A stretch of DNA of 64,000 bases from F1-120-MAGs118 sp013360535 (GTDB lineage Bacteria; Planctomycetota; UBA1135; GCA-002686595): NCBI GenBank assembly GCA_026647215.1, contig JAPKHC010000002.1, positions 257,896 to 321,895 of the forward strand, in the 5' to 3' direction. Below the pieces are notes generated by a model. It saw only the letters and a list, made by a program, of their open reading frames with translations. It did no database searches and was not told where the DNA came from. Shown in pieces: positions 41,983 through 50,486 of the stretch; within the stretch, counting starts at the first letter, position 1; the number at the start of each line of letters is the position of its first letter. A program made the position numbers and the translations under genes.

Positions 41983-42804
41983 CTAGGGGACGACGGCGAC
42001 CACGCGGGCGGGACTCGCGCCGCTGCGGTCGAGCTTCATGGGCAGGGCGATCAGCGTCGCGCCGATCGCGGGGAGCGTGCGCACCGCCGCGAGGTCGGTG
42101 AAGGCCGGGACGTTCGCGTCGGCGAGCACGCGCTGGACCGGTCGCTCGCGGCGCGCGGCGTCGCCGCTCTCGAGGTCGACCACCGCCGCGTCCAAGCTCG
42201 GCCCGTCGATGCCGACCAAGTCGACCGAGCGCTCGACGAGCTCGCGCACGAACTCGACCGTCAGGCCCGGGTGTCGCGGCGAATCGAGCGTGCCGAAGTA
42301 GCGGTCGGGCTGGCCCCAGTTGCGGTCCCAACCTGTGCACACGAGCACCGCCGCTCCACGCGGGATGCGACCGTAATCGCGCTCGTGCGCACGCAGGTCC
42401 GCGAGCGTCACGACGTAGTTCGCCTGCGTGCGGCACTTCGCCTGCACGTCGATCACGCGGATCGGCCCGACCAACCGGCTCAGCGGCACTTCGTCCGCTC
42501 CGTTGCGGCCTTCACCGAGCCGCATCGGCGCCTCGAGGTGCGTGCCCGAGTCCTCGGGGCCCGCGATCGATCCGGTCGCGTGCCAGCGACCGTCCTCGTC
42601 CGCGCCCGCGACACGCTCGTAGCGGAACGGCTCTTCCTGCGGCCCGTTCGAGTCGGCGTCGCGCAGGGTGTGCGTGAGGTCGACGAGCCGCTTGTCGTAC
42701 AGCGAAGGCGCCGTCGCGCAGCTCTCGAGCAACAGCGGGCTCGCGAGCAGGCCGGCGAGCGCCACGCTCCGCACTCGCGTGCGCCACGATTCGGGGGACG
42801 TCAT
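41983..42804 (-). CDS. Cyclase-family (kynurenine-formamidase-like) lipoprotein
   Basis: 273 residues from ATG 42804, 8 nt after a TATCCT hexamer. The signal peptide ends in a lipobox LLLESC (Cys about 29), unusual for this mostly cytoplasmic family. The family motif appears as EDSGTHLEAPMRL (about 85-97), in place of HxGTHxDxPxH, so one or two metal ligands differ; GAAVLVCTGWD, VGIDGPSLDA and HPGLTVEFVRELV further support the fold. It would be a metal-dependent hydrolase of a cyclic or formylated substrate, secreted. It precedes the S46 gene by 22 bp and may be co-transcribed with it. Confidence 0.85.
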   Translation of the reverse strand: MTSPESWRTRVRSVALAGLLASPLLLESCATAPSLYDKRLVDLTHTLRDADSNGPQEEPFRYERVAGADEDGRWHATGSIAGPEDSGTHLEAPMRLGEGRNGADEVPLSRLVGPIRVIDVQAKCRTQANYVVTLADLRAHERDYGRIPRGAAVLVCTGWDRNWGQPDRYFGTLDSPRHPGLTVEFVRELVERSVDLVGIDGPSLDAAVVDLESGDAARRERPVQRVLADANVPAFTDLAAVRTLPAIGATLIALPMKLDRSGASPARVVAVVP

Positions 42805-42812
42805 GGCGTGGG

Positions 42813-42818
42813 AGGATA
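42813..42818 (-). promoter_or_regulatory. Short-leader -10 (TATCCT) of the cyclase-family gene
   Basis: Read on the minus strand, 8 nt separate it from ATG 42804. Confidence 0.45.
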
Positions 42819-42923
42819 AGGAGCGCGCCCTCATTTTTCCCGCGCTCGCCCACCCCACCACGGCAGGCCAGCGACTTCCGCCCGAATTCTTGCGTTCGCG
42901 CGCCTCGAGCCCTTGCCGCGCCC

Positions 42924-43463
42924 TTACTCGCGCGCGACTTCCCAGACTTCCGTGCCGAAGTGGTCCCAGGGGATGCGCCCCTCGTCGCACTGGGCGTCGG
43001 TCGAGAACTGCACGTCGACGAAGTAGATCACCTGCGCCGTCTGGCCCGTGCGCAGGTTGCGGCAACCGTGGGCGACACCGGGCGGAATGCGCACGAGGCG
43101 TGAGTTGCCGTCGCCGAGCACCATCCGCAGCACCGTGCCTTCGGTCGGCGAGCCCTTGCGCACGTCGGCGACCACCACGAGCAGCTTGTCCGTCGGCGGC
43201 ACGAACCACACGTCCGTCTGGCGCTTGTGGAGATGGAAGGCCTTGATCGCGAGCGGCTCGATGACGCTGTAGTTGACCTGCCGCACCGTGAAGCCGGGGA
43301 GCTGGCGGTGCAGGCCCTCGTCGAGGCGCCCGAGCTCGGTCATCGAGCCCCCGTCGTCGTTGAAGCGCTTGAGCTCGACGAGCTCGAGGCCCTCGATGCG
43401 CGTGCGCTTCGAGTAGTCCTGCACCGAGTAGCTCGCCTGGGCGCGGTCGTTGAACTGGGTCAT
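42924..43463 (-). CDS. RmlC-like cupin (dTDP-4-dehydrorhamnose 3,5-epimerase family)
   Basis: 179 residues from ATG 43463, 7 nt after TACGCT. RmlC features: FTVRQVNYSVIEPLAIKAFHLHKRQTDVWFV (around the catalytic His), DKLLVVVADVRKGSPT and RIPPGVAHGCRNL (second catalytic-region His). It is close in length to RmlC (about 185). No rmlA, rmlB or rmlD is next to it, so it may epimerise a different nucleotide sugar or act as a sugar-nucleotide cupin. Its neighbours are a cyclase-family gene and a sulfotransferase-like gene on the same strand. Confidence 0.85.
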   Translation of the reverse strand: MTQFNDRAQASYSVQDYSKRTRIEGLELVELKRFNDDGGSMTELGRLDEGLHRQLPGFTVRQVNYSVIEPLAIKAFHLHKRQTDVWFVPPTDKLLVVVADVRKGSPTEGTVLRMVLGDGNSRLVRIPPGVAHGCRNLRTGQTAQVIYFVDVQFSTDAQCDEGRIPWDHFGTEVWEVARE

Positions 43464-43470
43464 GGTGCGA

Positions 43471-43476
43471 AGCGTA
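43471..43476 (-). promoter_or_regulatory. Short-leader -10 (TACGCT) of the RmlC-like gene
   Basis: Read on the minus strand, 7 nt separate it from ATG 43463. Confidence 0.45.
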
Positions 43477-43521
43477 AGGGCCGGAGCGACTTTTTTCCTG
43501 TCGGGGCGGGAGGCGTGGGGT

Positions 43522-44193
43522 TCACGCGGCCTGCGCGAGCAGTCCACCGAGCGCCGAACGGCCGTATCCATAGCGCGCGGCGAGCTCGTCGATGCGCGAG
43601 AGCGTTTCCGTCCCGCGCAGGCTGGTCCAGTCGCCGAGCGCGAGCTCGGTCGAGCTCGTCCGCACCGTCGACTCCAGCGCACGCGTCAAGTCCTCGCGCC
43701 GGAACTCGCGCTCCGAAAGCTCGGCGATCCAGCGCAGCGCCGCTTCGTCGAGCGCCTCGATGCGCACGCGCACGTAGCGCAGGCCGCCCGCATCACGCGC
43801 CGACTCCGCCAGCTCGTTCCACTCGATCCACAGCCGCGCCGTCTGGTCGACCGGCAAGCCGTGCGTGAGCGCCGTCGCATGGCGTTCGACGAACGCGCGC
43901 GCCTCGCTGCGCGAGCGGAACAGCCGCGCCCGCCACAACGAATCCAGCGTCGCCAGCGGATGCCGCACGACGTGCACCACCACCGTGCCCGCCGGCAGGT
44001 GCTCCGCATAGGGCGCCGCCTCCCAGGAAGCCTCCGCCCCCCGCTTGCGCGGCCACTTCGGCGCGCCGAACTCCAGCGACGCCGCGTTGAAGAGCTCGGA
44101 CCGCCCGCACGGAACGCCGAGGCGCTCCAGCAATCCGGCCACGTGCCCCAGCCCCGAACGTGGGCAACCCGTCACGAGGATCGATCGACTCAT
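43522..44193 (-). CDS. Small sulfotransferase-like P-loop protein
   Basis: 223 residues from ATG 44193, starting directly at the P-loop: SILVTGCPRSGLGHVAGLLERLG (residues 4-26, split here as SILVTGCPRSGLGHVAG). VVVHVVRHPLATLDSLWRARL gives the R-H-P...S element of the PAPS 3'-phosphate site. About half the residues of a full sulfotransferase domain follow, with WIEWNELAESARDAGG and REFRREDLTRALEST. It is related in pattern to the gene at 16519, so two such enzymes occur in the window. Likely substrate class: glycans or small molecules. A 119-bp gap separates it from the upstream carboxypeptidase-regulatory-like gene. Confidence 0.8.
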   Translation of the reverse strand: MSRSILVTGCPRSGLGHVAGLLERLGVPCGRSELFNAASLEFGAPKWPRKRGAEASWEAAPYAEHLPAGTVVVHVVRHPLATLDSLWRARLFRSRSEARAFVERHATALTHGLPVDQTARLWIEWNELAESARDAGGLRYVRVRIEALDEAALRWIAELSEREFRREDLTRALESTVRTSSTELALGDWTSLRGTETLSRIDELAARYGYGRSALGGLLAQAA

Positions 44194-44312
44194 CGCCCCC
44201 TGCTTCGTCCCCGTCCTCCGTCGACCTGAGCCGCCGCCGCCCCTCCTCCCCTCCCCCGGGAACGACCCCGGCACCACGAACTTCCTTCCGGCCGCCGACG
44301 GCTCGCGGGACC

Positions 44313-45719
44313 TCAGCGCAGGTCGAAGTCGCAACGAAGGCTGCCGGGGATGAGCGTGATCTGCTCCGCACGCACCTTCGTCTCGCCGTCGAACTCGAAC
44401 ACACTGACCGTGTACTCGCCCGCTGGCAGGCGCTTGAAGCGCGCCACCGCGCCCGTTCCGCCCGGCGTCGGCTCGACGGCCGCGTCGAGCCACACGAACA
44501 TCGGCTGGCATTTGACTGCAACTCGGAACTTGAACAGGTCAGCGCCGGCCGGCAACGCGACGTGGACTTCGTAGTCGTGCAGCGTCGCGCGCGGAACGAG
44601 CCGCACGACGAGCTCCAGTCCCCCGCGACCGAGCTTGACGACCTCGCGTCGGTCCTTGTAGCCGATCTGGCGAACGAACAGGTGGTACTCCCCCTGATCG
44701 AGCGCCGCATGGACGATGCGCCCCTCCGCATCCGTGAGTCCGGTCGCGTCGCCACGCGATTGCGCCTGCGACTGGGGCGTCGAGACGGCGACGATCGCGC
44801 CCGGCAGCGGCTGGCTCGTGGTGTCGTCGAGCACGAGTACCCGCAGCGAGGCGGTCGAGCTCGACTCGAGCTGCACGACGGGAGACGTCACGAGTCCGGG
44901 CACCGGGAACTTCGCGCTCCAGGTAGCGGAGTTCTCATCGCCGGAGCCCAACGTCACTTCGAGCGTCGCGCCCAGCTCGGCGAGATCGTGCGGCATCCTG
45001 CGGAACGTCGCGATCGCGAACACTCGCTCGTCAGGCTCCGCGCCCGCTTCGAGCTGCGGCGTCGTGGATTGGAACGGGACGCCAGCGCCGTCCGCCCGGA
45101 GCGACTGCACGCGCTGGATGCGGGCGTCCTTCGCCGGATCGAAACCCGGAGCGACGGCGAGGAACCTGCCGACGAACAAGAACGGCGCCGACGCGACGAT
45201 CTGGCCGTCGGGCGCCTTCTCGAGCGTGCAATTCGCGAGCGAAGACTGCGTTCCGTCGGCGCCGAACTCGACCGCGACCGACTCGATCGACTTGGATTCC
45301 TCCCAGCGGATGACGCCCTTCGAGTCGGGCCTCACCGTCGTGGTGGCGCCGCCCGCGAGCTGCACTCGCACGTTCCACCACGGGAGCGCGCTGCCGTCGC
45401 GCTCATCACGGACGACAAGCGACGTCCCCTCGAACGTCGGTCGGGAGGGCGACATCATGACCAGCACGGGCTCAGGAGGTGCCTCAAGCGTCGCCTTCCG
45501 ATCCGGCTCCACGACCGCAGCGACGACGGGCTCCTCACGTACGGGCGCTGCAGGCTCGGGCTCGCTCTCGACTCTCGGCGATTCGGCCTTCGCCTCGGGC
45601 GCGGCGACGACGACGGCTCGCGCGTCCATCGGGGCGGGACTCCGACGCCACAGGGCGACGACGAGCACCAGCGCCCCCAACAACAGGACGAGTCCCCAAC
45701 GCGAGCTTCGTTTGTGCAT
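44313..45719 (-). CDS. Membrane-anchored protein with carboxypeptidase-regulatory-like beta-sandwich domains
   Basis: 468 residues from ATG 45719; a longer frame to 45809 lacks a sensible N-terminus. A single transmembrane segment (WGLVLLLGALVLVVALW, about 8-25) is followed by a Pro/Glu/Val-rich linker to about residue 85. Beyond it are beta-rich domains: GTSLVVRDERDGSALPWWNV (about 95) and LRVLVLDDTTSQPLPGAIVAVS...GLTDAEGRIVHAALDQGEYHLFVRQIGYKDRR (about 290-350), the latter a typical CarboxypepD_reg fold. It is probably a cell-surface or periplasmic structural protein. Function unknown. Divergent from the HEAT-like gene across 188 bp. Confidence 0.83.
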   Translation of the reverse strand: MHKRSSRWGLVLLLGALVLVVALWRRSPAPMDARAVVVAAPEAKAESPRVESEPEPAAPVREEPVVAAVVEPDRKATLEAPPEPVLVMMSPSRPTFEGTSLVVRDERDGSALPWWNVRVQLAGGATTTVRPDSKGVIRWEESKSIESVAVEFGADGTQSSLANCTLEKAPDGQIVASAPFLFVGRFLAVAPGFDPAKDARIQRVQSLRADGAGVPFQSTTPQLEAGAEPDERVFAIATFRRMPHDLAELGATLEVTLGSGDENSATWSAKFPVPGLVTSPVVQLESSSTASLRVLVLDDTTSQPLPGAIVAVSTPQSQAQSRGDATGLTDAEGRIVHAALDQGEYHLFVRQIGYKDRREVVKLGRGGLELVVRLVPRATLHDYEVHVALPAGADLFKFRVAVKCQPMFVWLDAAVEPTPGGTGAVARFKRLPAGEYTVSVFEFDGETKVRAEQITLIPGSLRCDFDLR

Positions 45720-45895
45720 GTCACGACTCCGGCCAGCGCACCTGCCCAAGCTCCAAGAACGATGGAAAGTTCGCTCTCGAGACCTCGAGACTATCGAGGA
45801 ACTCGCCAACCCACGTCAAGCCAGCCGAGACTTCCCCAGAACGCCGTCGAGAGCTTCGGACCGAGGTTCGAATCGCCACGGGTCCGGAAGGCTGC

Positions 45896-45901
45896 TAGGT
45901 T
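45896..45901 (+). promoter_or_regulatory. Short-leader -10 (TAGGTT) of the HEAT-like gene
   Basis: It ends 6 nt before GTG 45908. Confidence 0.4.
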
Positions 45902-45907
45902 CGGGGC

Positions 45908-46828
45908 GTGGGAATCGCGGCGGTGGTCCTGGCAGTGCTCGCGTTCGCGCAGGGGGCGCCGTGTGGGGAGTGCCGGGTGCAGGCGCGGCGCGTGATGCTG
46001 TGCACGGAACATGCGACGGAGGAGACGAGCGTGCTGCGCGAGGTGCGCGCGGTGCTCGCGAAGGGCGGCGAGGCGGAGCGCATCGTGGCGCTCGAGCGCG
46101 CAGCGGCGCTGACGGCGGCCCATCCGCAGGCGCCGAGTCCGGCTGTGGCGCGCCTGCTGGCGGGTTCGGTCGGCGACGTGTCGTTGCGAGTGCGACGCAA
46201 GGCGCTGGTGCTCCTCGCCGAAGGCCAGAACCACGAGGAGGCCGTGCGCGGAGTGCTCGACGGCTGGAAGGAAGCGCAGAAGACCTGGCGCGTGCTCGAC
46301 GCCAAGCTCGTGCTGGGTGAGAGCGCTTCGGGCGGTGGCGCGCCGGTGATGCTGACGACCGAGGAACTGCAGGAAACGCCGGACTATCTCGTCGAGGCAC
46401 TGCGGGCGCTGGGCCAGCTCGGCGACGAGCGCGCAGTCACGGCGCTGGCGACGTTCCTGCGCTCGCCGCTCGACCGCACGCCGGGTCGTTTCCTCGTCGC
46501 GGCGAGCGAAGCGGCGCTCGAGCTCGACTCGCGCCGCGGCTTGGAGAGCGTGATCGCGCTGCTCGAGAACCTCGAGGAGGCCTTCGTCGACGGTCAGGTG
46601 CCGCGGCGCTTCGAGACCGGCGGCAAGGACCTGCTCGCGGCGCTCAAGCAGCCGCTGGAAAACGCGAGCGAGCACGACTTCGCCGCGACGAGCGAAGCGC
46701 TCGAGGCCTACAGCACGCGCAAGGGCATCGAGCTGCCGCGCACCGAGGAGCGGCTGACCTCCGCCGACTGGCGCCAGTGGCAACGTGCCCACAAGGACGC
46801 GATTCCCGAGCGCATTCCCGCGCGCTGA
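45908..46828 (+). CDS. Exported HEAT-repeat-like protein
   Basis: 306 residues from GTG 45908, chosen because it opens a signal sequence (GIAAVVLAVLAFAQGAP) and lies just after a -10-like hexamer. Two CxxC-like Cys clusters follow (APCGECRVQARRVMLC). Residues about 55-230 are helical pairs in the HEAT/armadillo style: ERIVALERAAALTAAHP, VARLLAGSVGDVSLRVRRKALVLLAEGQN, LVEALRALGQLGDERAVTALATFL. It should be a periplasmic interaction scaffold. Its function is unknown. Convergent with the glycosyltransferase, 7 bp apart. Confidence 0.8.
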   Translation: MGIAAVVLAVLAFAQGAPCGECRVQARRVMLCTEHATEETSVLREVRAVLAKGGEAERIVALERAAALTAAHPQAPSPAVARLLAGSVGDVSLRVRRKALVLLAEGQNHEEAVRGVLDGWKEAQKTWRVLDAKLVLGESASGGGAPVMLTTEELQETPDYLVEALRALGQLGDERAVTALATFLRSPLDRTPGRFLVAASEAALELDSRRGLESVIALLENLEEAFVDGQVPRRFETGGKDLLAALKQPLENASEHDFAATSEALEAYSTRKGIELPRTEERLTSADWRQWQRAHKDAIPERIPAR

Positions 46829-46835
46829 CGGGCGC

Positions 46836-47753
46836 TCACCACAACGGAGTGCCGCCCGGCCGCACGGTTTCCGCCGTGACGCGCCGACCCCGCAGGCCGT
46901 GCCAGATGCCGAGCGCCTTCGCGAGCACCGCCTTCGCGTGCCCCTTGAAATACGCGTCGACGAGCGCGAGTGGGAGCGTCGCGATGTCGTACACGCAGAA
47001 CCTCAGCCACTCGCGCCGACCGCCCCACTCGCGCAGGAACCAGACGGAATTGACACCCATCATGTACTTGCGTCGCGGGTTGTAGCCGCCGCCTGTCGCG
47101 CTGGACGGAGCGTGGAACGCGAGCGCCTCGCCGACGCAGGCCGACGTGAACCCCTCGCGCCGCGCACGCAGGCCGAAGTCGACGTCCTCGGTGTACGCGA
47201 AGTAGCGGTCGTCGAAACCGCGGAGGAGGTCGAGCACTTCGCGCCGCACGAGCAGCGCGCAACCCGGCACGTAGTCGACCTCGACCGTGCGCTGGAACTC
47301 GGGCGCGTCCTCGCGCCCAAAACCGCGCAAATCCGAGAGGTTCTGGCGCCACGTGACGACACCGCCGGCCGCCCACACACGCCGCTCGCCACGAAACAGC
47401 ACGCGCGGGCCGACGCAGCCGCGGCGCTCGCGTTGCAGCTCGTCCACGAGCCGCTCGACACACCCCGGCGCGAGCGTCAAGTCGTTGTTGACGACGAGCA
47501 CCGCCTCCGCGCCGAGCTCCAGCGCGCGCTCGAACCCACGGTTGTTGCCGCCGCCGTAGCCGAGGTTCGCGCCGGTGTCGATCACCTCGACCTGCGGGAA
47601 ACGCCTGGCGACCTTGTCGCGCGAGCCGTCGACCGAGGCGTTGTCGACGAACAGCACCTGCGCGAGCGCGGGCCGTTGCGCCAGCAGCGACTCGACGCAG
47701 CGCAAGTTGTCGTCGCCGCCGTTCCAGTTGACGACGACGGCTACGACGCGCAC
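46836..47753 (-). CDS. Family 2 glycosyltransferase
   Basis: 305 residues from GTG 47753, which starts at the first strand (RVVAVVVNWNGGDDNLRCVESL). GT-A motifs: FVDNASVDGS, NLGYGGGNNRGF, VLVVNNDLTL (the DxD-equivalent), then YVPGCALLVRREVLDLLRGFDDRYFAYTEDVDFGLRARREGF (the acceptor-side ED motif) around residues 170-215. It transfers a sugar from a nucleotide donor, probably rhamnosyl or similar, during surface polysaccharide synthesis; the enzyme is cytoplasmic or peripheral. The gap to the upstream xseA stop is 25 bp, and a 13-codon frame overlapping the xseA stop bridges it. No other polysaccharide genes are adjacent. Confidence 0.9.
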   Translation of the reverse strand: MRVVAVVVNWNGGDDNLRCVESLLAQRPALAQVLFVDNASVDGSRDKVARRFPQVEVIDTGANLGYGGGNNRGFERALELGAEAVLVVNNDLTLAPGCVERLVDELQRERRGCVGPRVLFRGERRVWAAGGVVTWRQNLSDLRGFGREDAPEFQRTVEVDYVPGCALLVRREVLDLLRGFDDRYFAYTEDVDFGLRARREGFTSACVGEALAFHAPSSATGGGYNPRRKYMMGVNSVWFLREWGGRREWLRFCVYDIATLPLALVDAYFKGHAKAVLAKALGIWHGLRGRRVTAETVRPGGTPLW

Positions 47754-47778
47754 GGGGGGACCTCGCTCACGCGCACCT

Positions 47779-49170
47779 TCATCGACCGTCCGGCGCCACG
47801 TCGCTGACGTGCGACAGCACGCGCCCGTCCGCGAGCCGCGTCTCGAGCTGCGTTCCAGCGGAAAGTCCTTCCACGCTCGCGAGCGGCGTCTTCGCGCCCG
47901 CGGCGAACGTGATCGAGTAGCCGCGCGCGAGCACCGCGAGCGGCGAGAGCGCGGCCAGTCGGCCGCCGAGGCCCTCGACGTCGCGCCGCGCGCTCTCGAG
48001 CGCTCGCTTCGCGCCCGCCTGCAGTCGCGCGCCGGCGACGTCGATGCGCGCCGAACGCCGCGCGAGTTCCTGCGCCGGGCTGCGGCGCTCCAGCCGACGC
48101 CGCAACTCCGCGAGCCGACTGGCAGCGCGTGAACTCGTGTCGCGCACGGAGGCCGCGAGCAGCTGTTCCAGGCGCGCCAGCCGCTCGCGCCGCTCGTCGA
48201 GGATCCAGTGCGCGTCGCGCAGCACGCGCGAGCTCGCCGCCCGCTCCAGCCGCTCGCGCCGTCCCTCGAGCTGCGACTGCAGCGCATCGAGCAAGTGCCC
48301 TTCGCCACGCTCGAGCGCTTCGACGAGCTCGCGCCGATCGGGAATCACCTGCGTCGCCGCGTCCGTCGGCGTGTGCGCGCGCAGGTCGGCGACAAGATCA
48401 CACAGCGTCGTGTCCGTCTCGTGGCCGACGCCGGAAACCACCGGCACCGGACACTCCCAGATCGCTTCGGCGACCGCGAGCTCGTTGAAGGCCCACAGGT
48501 CCTCGATGGAACCGCCTCCGCGCGTGACGACGACGACGTCGACTCCGCTCGCGGCCACGCGCCGGATCGCGGCGGCGATGAGCTGCGCCGCATTTGCGCC
48601 CTGCACAGGTGTGTGCGAGAGCACCACGGGATAGAGCGGCCAGCGCTGCGAGCGCGTGCGCAGGAAATCCTGGAACGCCGCGCCGTCGCGACTGGTGACG
48701 ACGCCGACGCGCTCGGGCAGCGCCGGAATCGGCCGCCGCCGGTCGAGCCAACCGCGCTCCTTCAGGTCCTGCTTGAGGCGCTCGAGCTGCGCGAGCAACG
48801 TGCCGAGTCCCGCGGGCTCGACGCGCTGGACGATGATCTGGTACCCGCCACGCGGCCCATACACCTCGACCTTGCCGTGCACGACGACCTTGTCGCCCTC
48901 GCGCAGCGGCTGGCGCAATGCCGTCGCCACCGCGCTGCGCCAGATCACGCACGCGACCTTCGCGTCGAGGTCCTTCAGGTCGAAGTACACGTGCCCCGAG
49001 GCCGCCGGCCGCCCGCCGGACACTTCACCTTCGACCGACACGCGCCCCAATCCCTCGAGCAGGCCCCGGATGCGCTGCGTGAGCTGGCTGACGCTCCACG
49101 CGCGCGGCGGGATGGGCTCGCGGCGCGGGCTGCGCTCAGGGCCGTCGGGAGTGTCGAAGAGCTCGTGCAC
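47779..49170 (-). CDS. xseA: Exodeoxyribonuclease VII large subunit
   Basis: 463 residues from GTG 49170. The N-terminal OB-fold reads VSVEGEVSGGRPAASGHVYFDLKDLDAKVACVIWRS. The catalytic core has ALPERVGVVTSRDGAAFQDFL, VVLSHTPVQGANAAQLIAAAI, VDVVVVTRGGGSIEDLWAFNE, PVVSGVGHETDTTLCDLVADLRAHTPTDAA. A long helical region and a C-terminal VLARGYSITF...LADGRVLSHV complete the family. It degrades single-stranded DNA with XseB, cytoplasmic. No xseB is adjacent (it often follows xseA). The glycosyltransferase downstream is unrelated in function but the spacing suggests one transcript. Confidence 0.96.
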   Translation of the reverse strand: MHELFDTPDGPERSPRREPIPPRAWSVSQLTQRIRGLLEGLGRVSVEGEVSGGRPAASGHVYFDLKDLDAKVACVIWRSAVATALRQPLREGDKVVVHGKVEVYGPRGGYQIIVQRVEPAGLGTLLAQLERLKQDLKERGWLDRRRPIPALPERVGVVTSRDGAAFQDFLRTRSQRWPLYPVVLSHTPVQGANAAQLIAAAIRRVAASGVDVVVVTRGGGSIEDLWAFNELAVAEAIWECPVPVVSGVGHETDTTLCDLVADLRAHTPTDAATQVIPDRRELVEALERGEGHLLDALQSQLEGRRERLERAASSRVLRDAHWILDERRERLARLEQLLAASVRDTSSRAASRLAELRRRLERRSPAQELARRSARIDVAGARLQAGAKRALESARRDVEGLGGRLAALSPLAVLARGYSITFAAGAKTPLASVEGLSAGTQLETRLADGRVLSHVSDVAPDGR

Positions 49171-49178
49171 GGCCCGCG

Positions 49179-49184
49179 TTTATG
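49179..49184 (-). promoter_or_regulatory. Short-leader -10 (CATAAA) of xseA
   Basis: Read on the minus strand, 8 nt separate it from GTG 49170. Confidence 0.4.
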
Positions 49185-49220
49185 CAAACCCAAGCCGCTG
49201 CGGGTCAACGCTCGAGCGCG

Positions 49221-50486
49221 CTATCCCTGCCGCGGCGGAGCCGCGGCCTCGTCGGGCTCCGCGAGCCCCGGCAGCACGGCCGCGTCCCACTCCTTGTGCA
49301 CCGCGCGCGGCAAGAAGATGCGGAAACGCCCGTCGAAAAACGGCACTTTCTCGTCGCCGCGCATCTGCGCGCCGTCCTCGAGCTCGAGCAGCACGCCACG
49401 CTCCTGCCGGACGATGCGCAGCCGGTCGGCGAACACCCGACGGTCGAGCTTGCCCGCGGCGTCGAAGCCCTCGAGGTGCACCTCGCGCAGCGTGCCGTCG
49501 AGCACGCCGTTGACGCTCTTGACGCGCCAATACCCCTGCGCCGCGTCCTGCCGCAGCAGGCGATTGAGCGCGCCCTTGACGTACACGAGGCTCCACTTGC
49601 CGTCGTCGACGAGCGGCAGCTTGTCCTGCGCAGGCGCGATCTCGGGCAGCGACGTCAGCCACTCCGTCGGATCGCAGTCGTCGAGCACGATCCGCCGCAC
49701 GCCGCCCTCGACCGGCTTGCCGTCGAGCCCTTCGCCCGCGCCGAACTGGATGCGCTCGCCGCCGCGCATCTCGTAGCCGCCCTCGAGCACGAGCACGAGC
49801 GTGCGCGCCGCACGGCTGCCCTCGAGCCGCAGGCGCTCCGCGTACAGGCTGCCCGCGAGCCGGCCGCGCGGGTCGATCACGCGGAACAGCACCGGTCCGA
49901 TCCAGCCGTCGCCCAGGTGCCCGCACTCGAGCAGGTCGAGCCCGCGCACGCCTTCGACGGCGAGCAGCGCCGCGACCTGCCGGCCGATGCGTTCCTCGCG
50001 CTCGAGCTTGGCCAGGTCGACCGGCTCCGCCTCGGGTTCCTTCGGCCGCTCCTCCTCGGGCACGTCGGGCACGAACGTGTTCTCCGGCGCCGGCTTGGGC
50101 AGCCCGAGCTGGTCGAGCGTCTTGAGGAAGCGCAGCCACTCGCGCTCGCGCTCGAGGCGTCGCTCGTCCGCCGCCGCGAGCTCGCCGCGCATCCGCGCCA
50201 GTTCCTCGCCGTGCACCTCGCAGTTGCGCGGGTTGCGCGCCTGCGCGAGCGCCTGTTCGAGCTCCGCGACCCTCGCCTGCAAGGCCGCCACGTCGCCCGC
50301 GAGCGCCGCCTCGCGCTGCGCCGCAGCGAGCGCCTGCGCATCGCGCTCGGCCTGCAGGCGCACGACCTCGTCGTTCGCCGCCACCGCCGCCCGCGGATCG
50401 TCGCAGCCGCCCGCCAGCGCGAGCACCGCCGCGACGACGACCCCGCGCCCGCGGCTCTCAGCGATTCGGCGGGACAACGGCTTCAC
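49221..50486 (-). CDS. Coiled-coil lipoprotein
   Basis: 421 residues from GTG 50486, which overlaps the upstream gene by 29 bp (a TTG at 50477 would shorten it slightly). The signal peptide ends in LALAGGC (Cys about 28). Residues about 38-110 form an Ala/Glu/Leu coiled coil (QAERDAQALAAAQREAALAG). Residues 180-420 are beta-rich with repeated LR-edge motifs (LYAERLRLEGSRAARTLVLVLEGGYEMRGGERIQF and a second similar unit VFADRLRIVRQERGVLLELEDGAQMRGDEKVPF). This internal repeat indicates a duplicated domain. Periplasmic; function unknown. Part of the 49.2-51.9 kb operon. Confidence 0.83.
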   Translation of the reverse strand: MKPLSRRIAESRGRGVVVAAVLALAGGCDDPRAAVAANDEVVRLQAERDAQALAAAQREAALAGDVAALQARVAELEQALAQARNPRNCEVHGEELARMRGELAAADERRLEREREWLRFLKTLDQLGLPKPAPENTFVPDVPEEERPKEPEAEPVDLAKLEREERIGRQVAALLAVEGVRGLDLLECGHLGDGWIGPVLFRVIDPRGRLAGSLYAERLRLEGSRAARTLVLVLEGGYEMRGGERIQFGAGEGLDGKPVEGGVRRIVLDDCDPTEWLTSLPEIAPAQDKLPLVDDGKWSLVYVKGALNRLLRQDAAQGYWRVKSVNGVLDGTLREVHLEGFDAAGKLDRRVFADRLRIVRQERGVLLELEDGAQMRGDEKVPFFDGRFRIFLPRAVHKEWDAAVLPGLAEPDEAAAPPRQG

